Part shown: piece after piece, positions 7,428 through 15,630 of the stretch
Numbering within the stretch: position 1 is the stretch's first letter
How the letters are laid out: each line of letters opens with the position of its first letter
From: Ferrimonas lipolytica
GTDB taxonomy: Bacteria > Pseudomonadota > Gammaproteobacteria > Enterobacterales > Shewanellaceae
Direction: 5' to 3'
DNA length: 64,000 bases
Assembly (NCBI RefSeq): GCF_012295575.1
Contig: NZ_CP051180.1
Span: forward strand, 2,914,001-2,978,000
Notes under the pieces: model-generated
What the model was told of the DNA's origin: nothing
The model's input: the letters and a program-made list of their open reading frames with translations, nothing else
Database searches by the model: none
Position numbers and translations under genes: made by a program

Positions 7428-10022
7428 TTATTCTGCTGGGCGAATTACCTTGTCTGATGATGTTGCTGCAGCAATCTCATCTTCAGTAAAGAGCAATGGA
7501 CGCAAGTTATTGTTGTCACTGTAATATTGAGTTTGGTCATTCCAATGAGGTGACTGGAAGTTATTCGACTGACTGTAGGTCAATAATCCCCGAGCCGTCG
7601 GCCCATTGTCACCAAAGCCTACCACCATCATCCAACTAGAACCGTAACGGACATGATAACCTTCAGTGCTTAGCTGCGAACGCAACGGCTCGCCACTAAC
7701 AGGATCAGTAACCGCGGTATAGGCATGTTGTGGTAACAAGGTATCATCACGGCTGTCGAGTGAATAACTGAACACATTAAAGCCACCTTCGCGATTGTTA
7801 CTACCTGAAATGGCAATCTTGGCACCTGAAGCGCTGCCATCCGGCAACGACTTCTCGATAAACTGCATCGAGCCAAGGGGGGCATCAAGTCCAAAGCCGG
7901 CGTTCGTTAAGCTTTGCGCCGCCTGAGCCAAAATAACCAGCGCACTGCCATCATCAACCAACCCTGCTGGGGTAGTTACAGGCATGGTCGACACAAACGG
8001 TTGAGTTAGATGACTACCAGTATCAAATCGATGGGCAAATTCACGCAATAGCGCCCCCCCGATACTGTCTTTATTTTGCGCCCCATTCCATTGGCCTAGC
8101 GCTGCACAGGCGTTGGTTAAATCAACCACAGTGCCATTACCAATATCGACGCCGGTACTCCCTTGCGCTTCACACTGAGTCAATAACTCTGGCAACACCA
8201 ACTCTCCCAAATAAGCGCGGTTGGAAAACAGTGCCGCTTCAACCTCGGCGGGGTCAAACAAACCATCATCACCACTGCTATCGGTTAACAGAGTTAGCCC
8301 CAATCGCGTTCGTAACGTTTGTTCGCTACGACGCTTACCGTATAACGGTGACACGTCCTCAATCGGTTCTGCAGGGTTGGTAACCCAATAGGAGTTATTA
8401 GAGTTCTGCACAAAATCCTGACGAACTAGCTTCGGTGCACTGTCGTAAGGCACCGCGTCATCGAAGGCAAATAGCGGTTCGTAAGGAAAAATAGTAAAGC
8501 CGGCTTGCTCTTTAATCGTTATTAAATCAGGAGATACCCGTAACGCGGTTTGGGCATAGTCACTGATATGCGGCACTGTTGAGTCATCGATATAGAAGGC
8601 ATTACCTTGGTCATCGGCGTACATGGTATTGTTAAAGATAACCCCATCGAAATCCCTAAACGCTTGTTGGAACTGATCAATATTGGTGGCTAGGTTCATT
8701 GCTAACCAATGCTCTAATACGTCAACATTCTCTTCATTCGCATCTTGAATAAAAAACGCTTGGCTATCGTCCCACGCGAATGGGGCTAACGTCGGCGGTG
8801 CTTCAACCATAACTCCCTTAGCCGTACGGTAGATGGTCTTTTCAAATGGCACTACCACCCCTCCGCCAACATTAACGTCGATGCTGACCAGTTCAGATTC
8901 AATCGGCAGCTCCGCCCCGTCATAGAGGTAGGTAAGGCGGTCACCCTCTTTCAGCGCAAGGTTATACATAATGAAATGTTCAGCGGTAGAGAAAGTATGG
9001 GTCCAAGCTAGATTTTGATTAAAGCCAATATTGATGATACCCGGCGTACCAACCAGCGACCCTCCCATCACATCGAGCTCTCCAGGAATGGTTAGGTGCG
9101 ATTGCCAAAAACGTAACTGGCCGGTGTGGGGGAAGTGAGGATTCCCCAAAACGATACCTTTGCCATTGGCACTTAGCTCACTGCCTATTCCCCAGCCGTT
9201 GGAGCCTAAGTCGATCGGATTAAGCTCTGGCGTGGTTATCTTTCCAGCGCGGCTCCGCGCTTTGTCGTGGATCTGCGCTAACAGCTGTTGCTGTGGCTTC
9301 GAAAGCTCGTCAATAGCAGCTGTAGCTGCCGGTTGCGGCAGATATTCGTCGCCATCACCGGGATTAGCAAAGAAAATAAGATCGAGGAAATTGGCTGAGC
9401 CTGGCAGCAGTGCAATAGAAAACAGGTAGGTTAGCAGATCAACCGGTTCAATCGGTTCAACCCACGCTTGCCCTGCACAGGGAAGGTTCGGCGTTTGATT
9501 GGTCTCCAGTTCCGAAAGGTAGAGGTTATAGCCTTCGGTGAAACCGGACATCATCGCCACAGAGCGCTCTGGCATGGTATCGAGTAACACCTCAGCACTG
9601 GCTCGCACCCCCAATGCTTTATAACCAAAGTCGCTAATAATATTTTGGTTGTCTTCCGCCAGCACGTCACCGGTATTAAAATCAATACTACGGTGCGGCC
9701 CAAAGAACTTAGATCGTTCACTGTTGGCCTTCACAAAGCCATCCGCCAAGATACACAGGTGGTCCTCTGCTTGAGCATAACCAGAGCCAAATGCGATCTC
9801 TTGCAAACTGTCGGCTTCAATGTGGGGTACCCCGTAACTGGTGCGGCGGATCCGTGCTTCCAGCGTACCGTCTGCCATGGTAGTAACCGACGGCGGCACA
9901 ATCGGCTCTGGCGCCGGTGGCACCACCGCCACTGGTGGCGTTGGTACGTCGTAGTCGTTATCACAACCGGCAAGCACTAAGGCGGCAGTCAACGCGGTAA
10001 CCAAAAATGGTCTTATTGTCAT
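7428..10022 (-). CDS. Penicillin-acylase-family Ntn hydrolase, lipoprotein
   Basis: The start at 10022 has AAGGAAG seven bases upstream and yields 864 residues beginning MTIRPFLVTALTAALVLAGC, a lipoprotein signal with lipobox LAGC. A proline-rich linker follows. The family covers penicillin, aculeacin and acyl-homoserine-lactone acylases, which self-cleave to expose an N-terminal nucleophile Ser. The match is LGSNGWGIG, with Ser at about residue 274, followed by LGNPHFPHTG, as in the family's beta subunit. N-terminal features such as RTSYGVPHIEA are those of the alpha subunit. It is probably periplasmic or outer-membrane anchored. The substrate is an amide, but which one cannot be told. The gene stands alone. 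Confidence 0.88.
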   Translation of the reverse strand: MTIRPFLVTALTAALVLAGCDNDYDVPTPPVAVVPPAPEPIVPPSVTTMADGTLEARIRRTSYGVPHIEADSLQEIAFGSGYAQAEDHLCILADGFVKANSERSKFFGPHRSIDFNTGDVLAEDNQNIISDFGYKALGVRASAEVLLDTMPERSVAMMSGFTEGYNLYLSELETNQTPNLPCAGQAWVEPIEPVDLLTYLFSIALLPGSANFLDLIFFANPGDGDEYLPQPAATAAIDELSKPQQQLLAQIHDKARSRAGKITTPELNPIDLGSNGWGIGSELSANGKGIVLGNPHFPHTGQLRFWQSHLTIPGELDVMGGSLVGTPGIINIGFNQNLAWTHTFSTAEHFIMYNLALKEGDRLTYLYDGAELPIESELVSIDVNVGGGVVVPFEKTIYRTAKGVMVEAPPTLAPFAWDDSQAFFIQDANEENVDVLEHWLAMNLATNIDQFQQAFRDFDGVIFNNTMYADDQGNAFYIDDSTVPHISDYAQTALRVSPDLITIKEQAGFTIFPYEPLFAFDDAVPYDSAPKLVRQDFVQNSNNSYWVTNPAEPIEDVSPLYGKRRSEQTLRTRLGLTLLTDSSGDDGLFDPAEVEAALFSNRAYLGELVLPELLTQCEAQGSTGVDIGNGTVVDLTNACAALGQWNGAQNKDSIGGALLREFAHRFDTGSHLTQPFVSTMPVTTPAGLVDDGSALVILAQAAQSLTNAGFGLDAPLGSMQFIEKSLPDGSASGAKIAISGSNNREGGFNVFSYSLDSRDDTLLPQHAYTAVTDPVSGEPLRSQLSTEGYHVRYGSSWMMVVGFGDNGPTARGLLTYSQSNNFQSPHWNDQTQYYSDNNNLRPLLFTEDEIAAATSSDKVIRPAE

Positions 10023-10218
10023 AATTATCTTCCTTGTTAAAAAACAATGCGGATACTGCGCGCGTCGTCTGAGTAATCTGGGCAAAGCCTCACTTCGGGT
10101 AATACTAGTAAAGCTACTTTTTAATCAAATCGCCACTGGTTTCAAGTACTAAGCTGCCCACACTGGGGTAACAAAAGGTATAATTGCTGTTTCACCCTCG
10201 ATTTAGTAAAGGTACGCC

Positions 10219-11424
10219 GTGGAATCCTTGCGCTTACAATTCCCAGCTTTGGCACAGGGCAATCTAATCTATTTAGATAACGCCGCCACCACCCAAAAGC
10301 CCAATGAAGTGATCGATGCCATGTCGCAGTTTTACCTGCGCGACAACGCCAATGTTCACCGTGGTGCTCACCGGCTGTCAGCGCGTGCCACCCGTGCCTT
10401 TGAAGGTGCCCGTTATCAGTTGGCGCAGTTCATCAATGCGCCTAAAACCGAAGAGGTGATCTTCACCCGCGGCACCACCGACGCGATGAACCTGCTGGCA
10501 AGCTCATTAGGGAAGTTGACGTTACAAACCGGTGATACGGTATTAATCGATCAATGGGCACACCACGCCAGCATTGTGCCGTGGCAACAGGCTGCGATAA
10601 CCGCAGGGGCGAGCATCAAAGCGATCCCAATGGATGGTAGTGGCCGACTGGACACCGACGCTTATCGGCAGCTACTCACCCTCAAGCCTAAAGTCGTGAT
10701 ATTAACCGGCGTCAGTAATGCCTTGGGTTGCCGTACTGATCTCGCTCAATTCATTGCTGCCGCCAAACTGGTTGAGGCCATTACCGTTGTCGATGGGGCA
10801 CAAATGGTTGGGCATCACCCGGTCGATGTGCAGGCAATAAGCTGTGATTTTTTCGCCTTCTCTGGGCATAAGATGTACGGCCCAACAGGGATAGGGGTAC
10901 TTTGGGGCAACAGCGCAATGTTAAACGCAATGCCACCTTATCAGTTTGGTGGAGAGATGATCGAAACCGTCAGCTTTGAGCACAGCAGCTTTAATCTGTT
11001 GCCGTTTAAGTTTGAAGCTGGCACCCCCGCCATCGCCGAAGCCATTGGTTTGGGGGCCGCGGCACAGTGGTTACAACGACAAAATAGAGATGAAGTGGCA
11101 GCGCATGAACAGAGACTCCTTAATTATGCACAGCAACAGTTACGCCAGCTAGACGGCGTTACCTTGTACAGCGCCTTTGACGACAACGTAGGTTCGCTGG
11201 CGTTTAATATTAATGGCGAACACCATCAGGATGTTGGGGTGTGGCTTGATCAGGCGGGCATTGCGATCCGTTGCGGCCACCACTGCTGCCAGCCGCTCAT
11301 GGCCAGCCTACAGTTGAAAGGTACCTGCCGCGTCTCGGTCGCCGCTTATAACACCATGGCTGAGATTGATGCCTTTATCGCAGCTATTAAAGACTACTTG
11401 GAATTTGTAAATGACGACTGTTAA
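10219..11424 (+). CDS. csdA: Cysteine desulfurase CsdA
   Basis: PLP enzyme that takes sulfur from cysteine and hands it to a SufE-type acceptor. The start is GTG with TAAAGG upstream. The 401 residues match the E. coli length. The PLP lysine is K218 in SGHKMYGP, and the persulfide cysteine is C356 in RCGHHCCQP, the class II (SufS/CsdA) arrangement. The downstream csdE overlaps by 14 bases, so the two are translated together. tcdA lies convergent just beyond, as in the csd group of enterobacteria. Confidence 0.95.
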   Translation: MESLRLQFPALAQGNLIYLDNAATTQKPNEVIDAMSQFYLRDNANVHRGAHRLSARATRAFEGARYQLAQFINAPKTEEVIFTRGTTDAMNLLASSLGKLTLQTGDTVLIDQWAHHASIVPWQQAAITAGASIKAIPMDGSGRLDTDAYRQLLTLKPKVVILTGVSNALGCRTDLAQFIAAAKLVEAITVVDGAQMVGHHPVDVQAISCDFFAFSGHKMYGPTGIGVLWGNSAMLNAMPPYQFGGEMIETVSFEHSSFNLLPFKFEAGTPAIAEAIGLGAAAQWLQRQNRDEVAAHEQRLLNYAQQQLRQLDGVTLYSAFDDNVGSLAFNINGEHHQDVGVWLDQAGIAIRCGHHCCQPLMASLQLKGTCRVSVAAYNTMAEIDAFIAAIKDYLEFVNDDC

Positions 11425-11851
11425 CCAACAACTGTTTCTACAAAGCCCGTTAGGCGATACGCTCACCCAAGCGGCACTAACTGAAGAGCTTATGACCCAA
11501 GGGCACTGGCAAGGACGCTACCGAATTCTAATGAAGCTTGGCCAGCGAATGGATAAATTGCCAGAGTCGCTGCAGATCGATAGCGCAGTCGTAGCTGGCT
11601 GCGAAAGCGTGACTTGGCTGCATCATCGACAGATCGACGAACGTCACTATTTTCTAGCCGATTCAGACTCTCGAATTGTCCGCGGTTTGTTGGTTTTGGT
11701 CCTCGCAGCCTGCAATGGCAAAACCTCAGCGCAACTGGCAAGCGTCACGCTCTCTGATTGGTTTGCCGAGTTGGGCCTCACTGACCACTTAAGTCCAAGC
11801 CGCAGCAATGGCCTTAATGCCGTGGTGCAACAGATCCGGACGTTGCAATAA
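11411..11851 (+). CDS. csdE: Sulfur acceptor protein CsdE (SufE family)
   Basis: Small cytoplasmic protein that accepts persulfide sulfur from CsdA and enhances its activity. The acceptor cysteine is C64 in VAGCESVTW, the invariant SufE-family motif. At 146 residues it has normal length. It overlaps csdA, and its position between csdA and tcdA supports the CsdE rather than the SufE assignment. Confidence 0.93.
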   Translation: MTTVNQQLFLQSPLGDTLTQAALTEELMTQGHWQGRYRILMKLGQRMDKLPESLQIDSAVVAGCESVTWLHHRQIDERHYFLADSDSRIVRGLLVLVLAACNGKTSAQLASVTLSDWFAELGLTDHLSPSRSNGLNAVVQQIRTLQ

Positions 11852-11871
11852 CAGAGCTAAGTGTGGATACC

Positions 11872-11903
11872 AAAAACGGAGCACTCAATAAGTGCTCCGT
11901 TTT
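11872..11903. terminator. Bidirectional terminator between csdE and tcdA
   Basis: A 13-bp perfect stem (11873-11885 with 11891-11903, loop CAATA) ends in T4 on the plus strand and A-rich sequence on the other side, between convergent genes. Confidence 0.85.
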
Positions 11904-11927
11904 GTTAACCGCCTTATATCGCGCTAA

Positions 11928-12725
11928 CTATTGCTGTTCACGTTTGGCTTTTTCTGCCAGCTTCAATAACACCCGCGATGCTGCCACAAAGCCGAAGGTA
12001 CCGGTCACTGGGGTTACCGCACCAAAGCCAGTGGCACAGTCCATCGCTTTAGGCCCTTCCGCATCGGATTTGGTCATACACACTTCACCGTCACTGCTTG
12101 GGTAACGCAGCGGTTCGTCAGAGAACACACACTCAATGCTGAATTTACGTTTAAGGTTCTTGCTGAAGTTGTACTCTCGACGCAGATTGTTACGTACTTT
12201 GGCAGCCAATGGATCTTGATAGGTTTTGGCTAAATCCGCCACCTGTACTCGGGTTGGGTCCAGTTGGCCACCGGCACCACCGACGGTCACAATCTTAATT
12301 TTTTGGCGCTTACAGTGAGCAATAAGAGCGGTTTTGGCCTTGACCGAATCGATGCAATCCACAAGGTAATCTAGTTTGTTATCAATGAGCTCGTGCAGAT
12401 TGTCGAGATCAACAAACTCTTCCACTTCATTAACCACAATGTCTGGGTTAATAGCGCGCATACGCTCCGCCATTACTGCTACCTTTGACTGACCAACAGT
12501 ACTTTTCAGTGCATGGATCTGGCGATTGGTATTGGTGGTACAAATGTCATCTAAGTCGATAAGCGTTATCTGGCCAATGCCTGAGCGCGCCAGAGCTTCA
12601 GCAGCCCAAGTACCAACTCCGCCGATCCCTACGATACAAACGTGGGCATTAGCGAAATATTGCAACGCCTGCGCTCCATACAAACGGCCGATGCCGCCAA
12701 AGCGCTGCTGATAGAGATCGTTCAT
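11928..12725 (-). CDS. tcdA: tRNA threonylcarbamoyladenosine dehydratase TcdA (CsdL)
   Basis: E1-like, ATP-dependent enzyme that cyclises t6A at tRNA position 37. The Rossmann motif VGIGGVGTWAAEALARSGIG, the DLDDICTTNTNRQ segment and YLVDCIDSVKAK are those of the MoeB/ThiF superfamily, in the TcdA subgroup. Its 265 residues are near the E. coli length. In E. coli TcdA receives sulfur-relay support from CsdA-CsdE, and here the three genes also sit together although tcdA is on the opposite strand. Confidence 0.94.
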   Translation of the reverse strand: MNDLYQQRFGGIGRLYGAQALQYFANAHVCIVGIGGVGTWAAEALARSGIGQITLIDLDDICTTNTNRQIHALKSTVGQSKVAVMAERMRAINPDIVVNEVEEFVDLDNLHELIDNKLDYLVDCIDSVKAKTALIAHCKRQKIKIVTVGGAGGQLDPTRVQVADLAKTYQDPLAAKVRNNLRREYNFSKNLKRKFSIECVFSDEPLRYPSSDGEVCMTKSDAEGPKAMDCATGFGAVTPVTGTFGFVAASRVLLKLAEKAKREQQ

Positions 12726-12860
12726 TATCGGAGCTCGCTAGCTTAAGTGAAAAAATCGAGGCGCGAGTATAGCAAAAAGCAGCAGCCAGCCAACCGGAGT
12801 CGTTAACATTAACGGTGAAAAGTTGGCCGCTGACAGAGGGAGAAAAATAAACGATTGAGG

Positions 12861-13226
12861 CTAGCTGGAGATCTCGAGCAGCGAACGCACTTTCGCCAAC
12901 CAAGAGCAGTTGTCGCAGGTGCAGGCGCGGCGATTAAGATGTGCCGCAGTTAGCTGGGCTTCAACATAATCCATCGCTTTGGTTAATTCACGGCGAATAT
13001 CGTCGTCAGTTTTATCATCCAAAGAAATTAATTCATCATTGTGATTCAACCACTTACATTCCATGTCTTGGTGACAATAAGTGCACTCTTCATCAACCGG
13101 GTTGTAAAAAACGGCATGTTTACAAAAGCGCACGTCCATGTTGTCACGCATCTTCCGGCGTGGGTAAGCCATCAGTTCGGACAGGCCTGTGCGATCGATT
13201 GTGTCTAATTGTATGGTTTTGGTCAT
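12861..13226 (-). CDS. Small cysteine-rich protein, possibly zinc-binding
   Basis: I do not recognise the family. The start at 13226 has GAG 8 bases upstream; an alternative ATG at 13247 would add seven residues. The product of about 121 residues is hydrophilic, with no signal peptide or membrane helix. It carries CTYCHQDMEC in the middle and CTCDNC near the C-terminus, plus CKHAVFYNP, consistent with one or two metal sites. It shares a 160-base intergenic region with the divergent kinase gene, including a CRP-like site. Confidence 0.75.
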   Translation of the reverse strand: MTKTIQLDTIDRTGLSELMAYPRRKMRDNMDVRFCKHAVFYNPVDEECTYCHQDMECKWLNHNDELISLDDKTDDDIRRELTKAMDYVEAQLTAAHLNRRACTCDNCSWLAKVRSLLEISS

Positions 13227-13300
13227 GGTGAACGCTCTAATTCCCATTTGCTCTTAGTCTGTCACAGCTACCGCGGCATAGATCAATACAGTAGTGAGCA

Positions 13301-13318
13301 TTGTGCAGTAGATCACAA
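13301..13318. promoter_or_regulatory. CRP-like operator in the divergent region before the kinase gene
   Basis: TTGTGC-AGTAGA-TCACAA is symmetrical and matches the TGTGA-N6-TCACA consensus at all but one core base. Possible -10 elements TATACG (13336) and TATGCT (13343) place it about 39-46 bases upstream of transcription start for the rightward kinase gene. It could also act on the leftward small gene. Confidence 0.6.
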
Positions 13319-13385
13319 TCACACCAACTGTTCACTATACGGTATGCTGCTAACTGATTGATCGTTAGTGGCAGGGAGCCAAGTC

Positions 13386-15209
13386 GTGGCAGAACAGCAA
13401 TCGTTGCAGCAATTTTATATCCCCGAGGAGCAGAGTATCTACCTGCTGCGTCAAGATGACGCGCGAAAGTTACGACAATGGCAAGCGTTATGCCAACAAC
13501 AGCTGCGTCAATTGGGTTACAGCCAGGTGCACTTTATTGGTAAAGGGGTGTTTGGGTTTGTGTTCGCTGGCATCGGCCACGGCAAACAGCAGGTGTTTAA
13601 ATTCAGCCGCCGCACCCTGCCACAACGCCTCCAGGATCAACTGCAAGATGAAGCGGAAATCTTAGCGCAACTCGACCATCCAAACATTCCCGGACTCACC
13701 CACTTTGTACGTGCCTCCGGCCAACCTATTCTCCAGATGGAGCGTGCGCCAGGCCGAGAATTAGCCCAACTGGCTCAGCGCTGTGGCGCACTCCCGCTCA
13801 CATGGTTAATGCCAATTGCCCAACAACTCGCTGAAATATTGCTGTATTTGCGCCAGCTACCTCGGCCAATTGTGCACGGCGACATCAAACCATCAAACCT
13901 GCTGTTCGAGCCCGCTCAGCGCCACCTCTCCTTGGTTGATTGGGGCTCTGCCGTGACTGCCCAACAAGATATCGACGGCCATGCATTGGGCTCCAGTATA
14001 GGCCTATATGAGGGCCAGCAAAGCTCCAATGCGCGCATGGGTGATGTCTACTTTATTGGGCCAGAACAACTTGCTCAACGACCATCGTCACCGCGTTTTG
14101 ACGAGCAGGGGGTGGCGGCTACATTGTATGCTCTGGCTTCAGGCCAAATAAGTCGTTTTGGCAGCAAATTGCAACCCGCTAGCAGCTTAGGTCTGCCACG
14201 GCCGTTAGCTGAGATCCTTGATGGCTTGCTCAGTGACGATGAGACGACTCGGCAACAAGCAGGAGATCACCTTGTTGCGACCCTTCCTGCCAGTCGGCAC
14301 TGGCGTCTTATCGCACCGCCCCAACCGGTTATCAGTTGCCTGTTGCCATTATGGGTTCATCGTCAGGGCAAACAGATCGATACCGTGGTTTACAGTTCAC
14401 GTAAATCGTTCCTGCTCGCCAATCAAATTAAGCCTAATGACAATCAACGCCACGACATCCAATTAGCACACTACTATCGCGACTTTATGCAAGGTATGGG
14501 GGACAATGAGAAAGCGTTTGTGGTGGCGGTAAGCCAACTCGGAAACTACCCACTATTGGGAGGGTTGGCCCTGCACTGGCACGGCGACGGAGTCGATATT
14601 GATTGCAGTCTCAACCTGCAAGATCCAACCTTAAGACAACCCTTTACCCATGTGGTTAATACCGTGGTGCGCTTGGCTCAAACGCTACAACCCCAGCACA
14701 ATAACGCGATATTTAAGGCATGCTTCTTTGACGCACGCGATACCTTGCACCTTAACCGCAACAATAACGGCCAACGATTTGTCGCACCACCTGAATTATC
14801 GCTGCCGTTTGAGCTCGGTAGCGCCCCGCAACAAGAGTTAAGCAGCCGCTTACACTCTTACTTTGAGGATGGCCGGGATCCCGATGAAAACCTGACCCTA
14901 CCTGCCTCAATCATGAGTGAGCTCGGACGCCTCAACCTGATCCACCATACTGGTTGCATCATTTTCGAAGTGCTTGAGGACCACCTTAAAATCCACTCCT
15001 GCCTACGATTACTGGATCCTAATCGGCAACAGGCATTCAGCAACTGTTTGCAGCGAATTTTAGCGGCGCTAGTGGATATCGACGAATGCGGAATCGCTGG
15101 CTTTATGAAACTTCCCTACAAGAACACTCGTCAGTTCTCGACACTAGAGCAGCTACCCAACCGTTACTACCCTAAGGATCCGCGCATTTTCTTAAGCACA
15201 GAGACATAG
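13386..15209 (+). CDS. Ser/Thr protein kinase-like protein with unknown C-terminal half
   Basis: The GTG at 13386 is chosen because CAGGGAG lies 7 bases upstream; the GTG at 13368 has no ribosome site. Of 607 residues, the first 280 or so form a Hanks-type kinase fold: glycine loop GKGVFGFVFAG, Lys in VFKFSR, Glu in DEAEILAQLDHPNIPG, catalytic loop HGDIKPSNLL with Asp166, and DWG instead of DFG at Asp185. All key residues are present, so it is probably active. Residues from about 285 to 607 resemble nothing I know. There is no membrane helix, so it is cytoplasmic. No phosphatase gene is adjacent. Confidence 0.85.
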   Translation: MAEQQSLQQFYIPEEQSIYLLRQDDARKLRQWQALCQQQLRQLGYSQVHFIGKGVFGFVFAGIGHGKQQVFKFSRRTLPQRLQDQLQDEAEILAQLDHPNIPGLTHFVRASGQPILQMERAPGRELAQLAQRCGALPLTWLMPIAQQLAEILLYLRQLPRPIVHGDIKPSNLLFEPAQRHLSLVDWGSAVTAQQDIDGHALGSSIGLYEGQQSSNARMGDVYFIGPEQLAQRPSSPRFDEQGVAATLYALASGQISRFGSKLQPASSLGLPRPLAEILDGLLSDDETTRQQAGDHLVATLPASRHWRLIAPPQPVISCLLPLWVHRQGKQIDTVVYSSRKSFLLANQIKPNDNQRHDIQLAHYYRDFMQGMGDNEKAFVVAVSQLGNYPLLGGLALHWHGDGVDIDCSLNLQDPTLRQPFTHVVNTVVRLAQTLQPQHNNAIFKACFFDARDTLHLNRNNNGQRFVAPPELSLPFELGSAPQQELSSRLHSYFEDGRDPDENLTLPASIMSELGRLNLIHHTGCIIFEVLEDHLKIHSCLRLLDPNRQQAFSNCLQRILAALVDIDECGIAGFMKLPYKNTRQFSTLEQLPNRYYPKDPRIFLSTET

Positions 15210-15243
15210 AGCGACCGGGCGCTATCAACGTCGATTCGAGCGG

Positions 15244-15630
15244 TTAAGCTTGTTCCGGTAGACGCTTCATGCGCAGCAGGTGAATAGATACTGCAGTCGC
15301 GATCACCGCAAGCAACAGCTGCACTTGCCACAGCGGCACTAATACAATCCCTACAGTAATGCTGATCCACAAACTCAGCAAAGTGGTGGTGAGCTGTCGC
15401 AGTGTTAAGCCTCGACGCTCAAGGTAGTTAGTTAGCACTGGGCCGAGAAAACGGTTGTTAAACAGCCATTGCTGGCACCACTGTGAGCTGCGGGAAAAGC
15501 AGAAGGTCGCTAATAATAAGAACGGCACCGTGGGAATCAACGGTAAAAACAAGCCAACCATGCCACACGCTACCGCTAACCAACCTACCGTTAGCAACAG
15601 ATAGCGCCACGGCCCTTGCGCCACTTTCAT
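15244..15630 (-). CDS. DUF454 (YbaN-like) inner-membrane protein
   Basis: A 128-residue protein with about three to four hydrophobic helices and the family signature GLFLPLIPTVPFLLLATFCFSRSS. Its function is unknown in the family. Its ATG overlaps the stop codon of the upstream sensor kinase (TAATG), so translation is coupled and the two are co-expressed. Confidence 0.88.
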   Translation of the reverse strand: MKVAQGPWRYLLLTVGWLAVACGMVGLFLPLIPTVPFLLLATFCFSRSSQWCQQWLFNNRFLGPVLTNYLERRGLTLRQLTTTLLSLWISITVGIVLVPLWQVQLLLAVIATAVSIHLLRMKRLPEQA

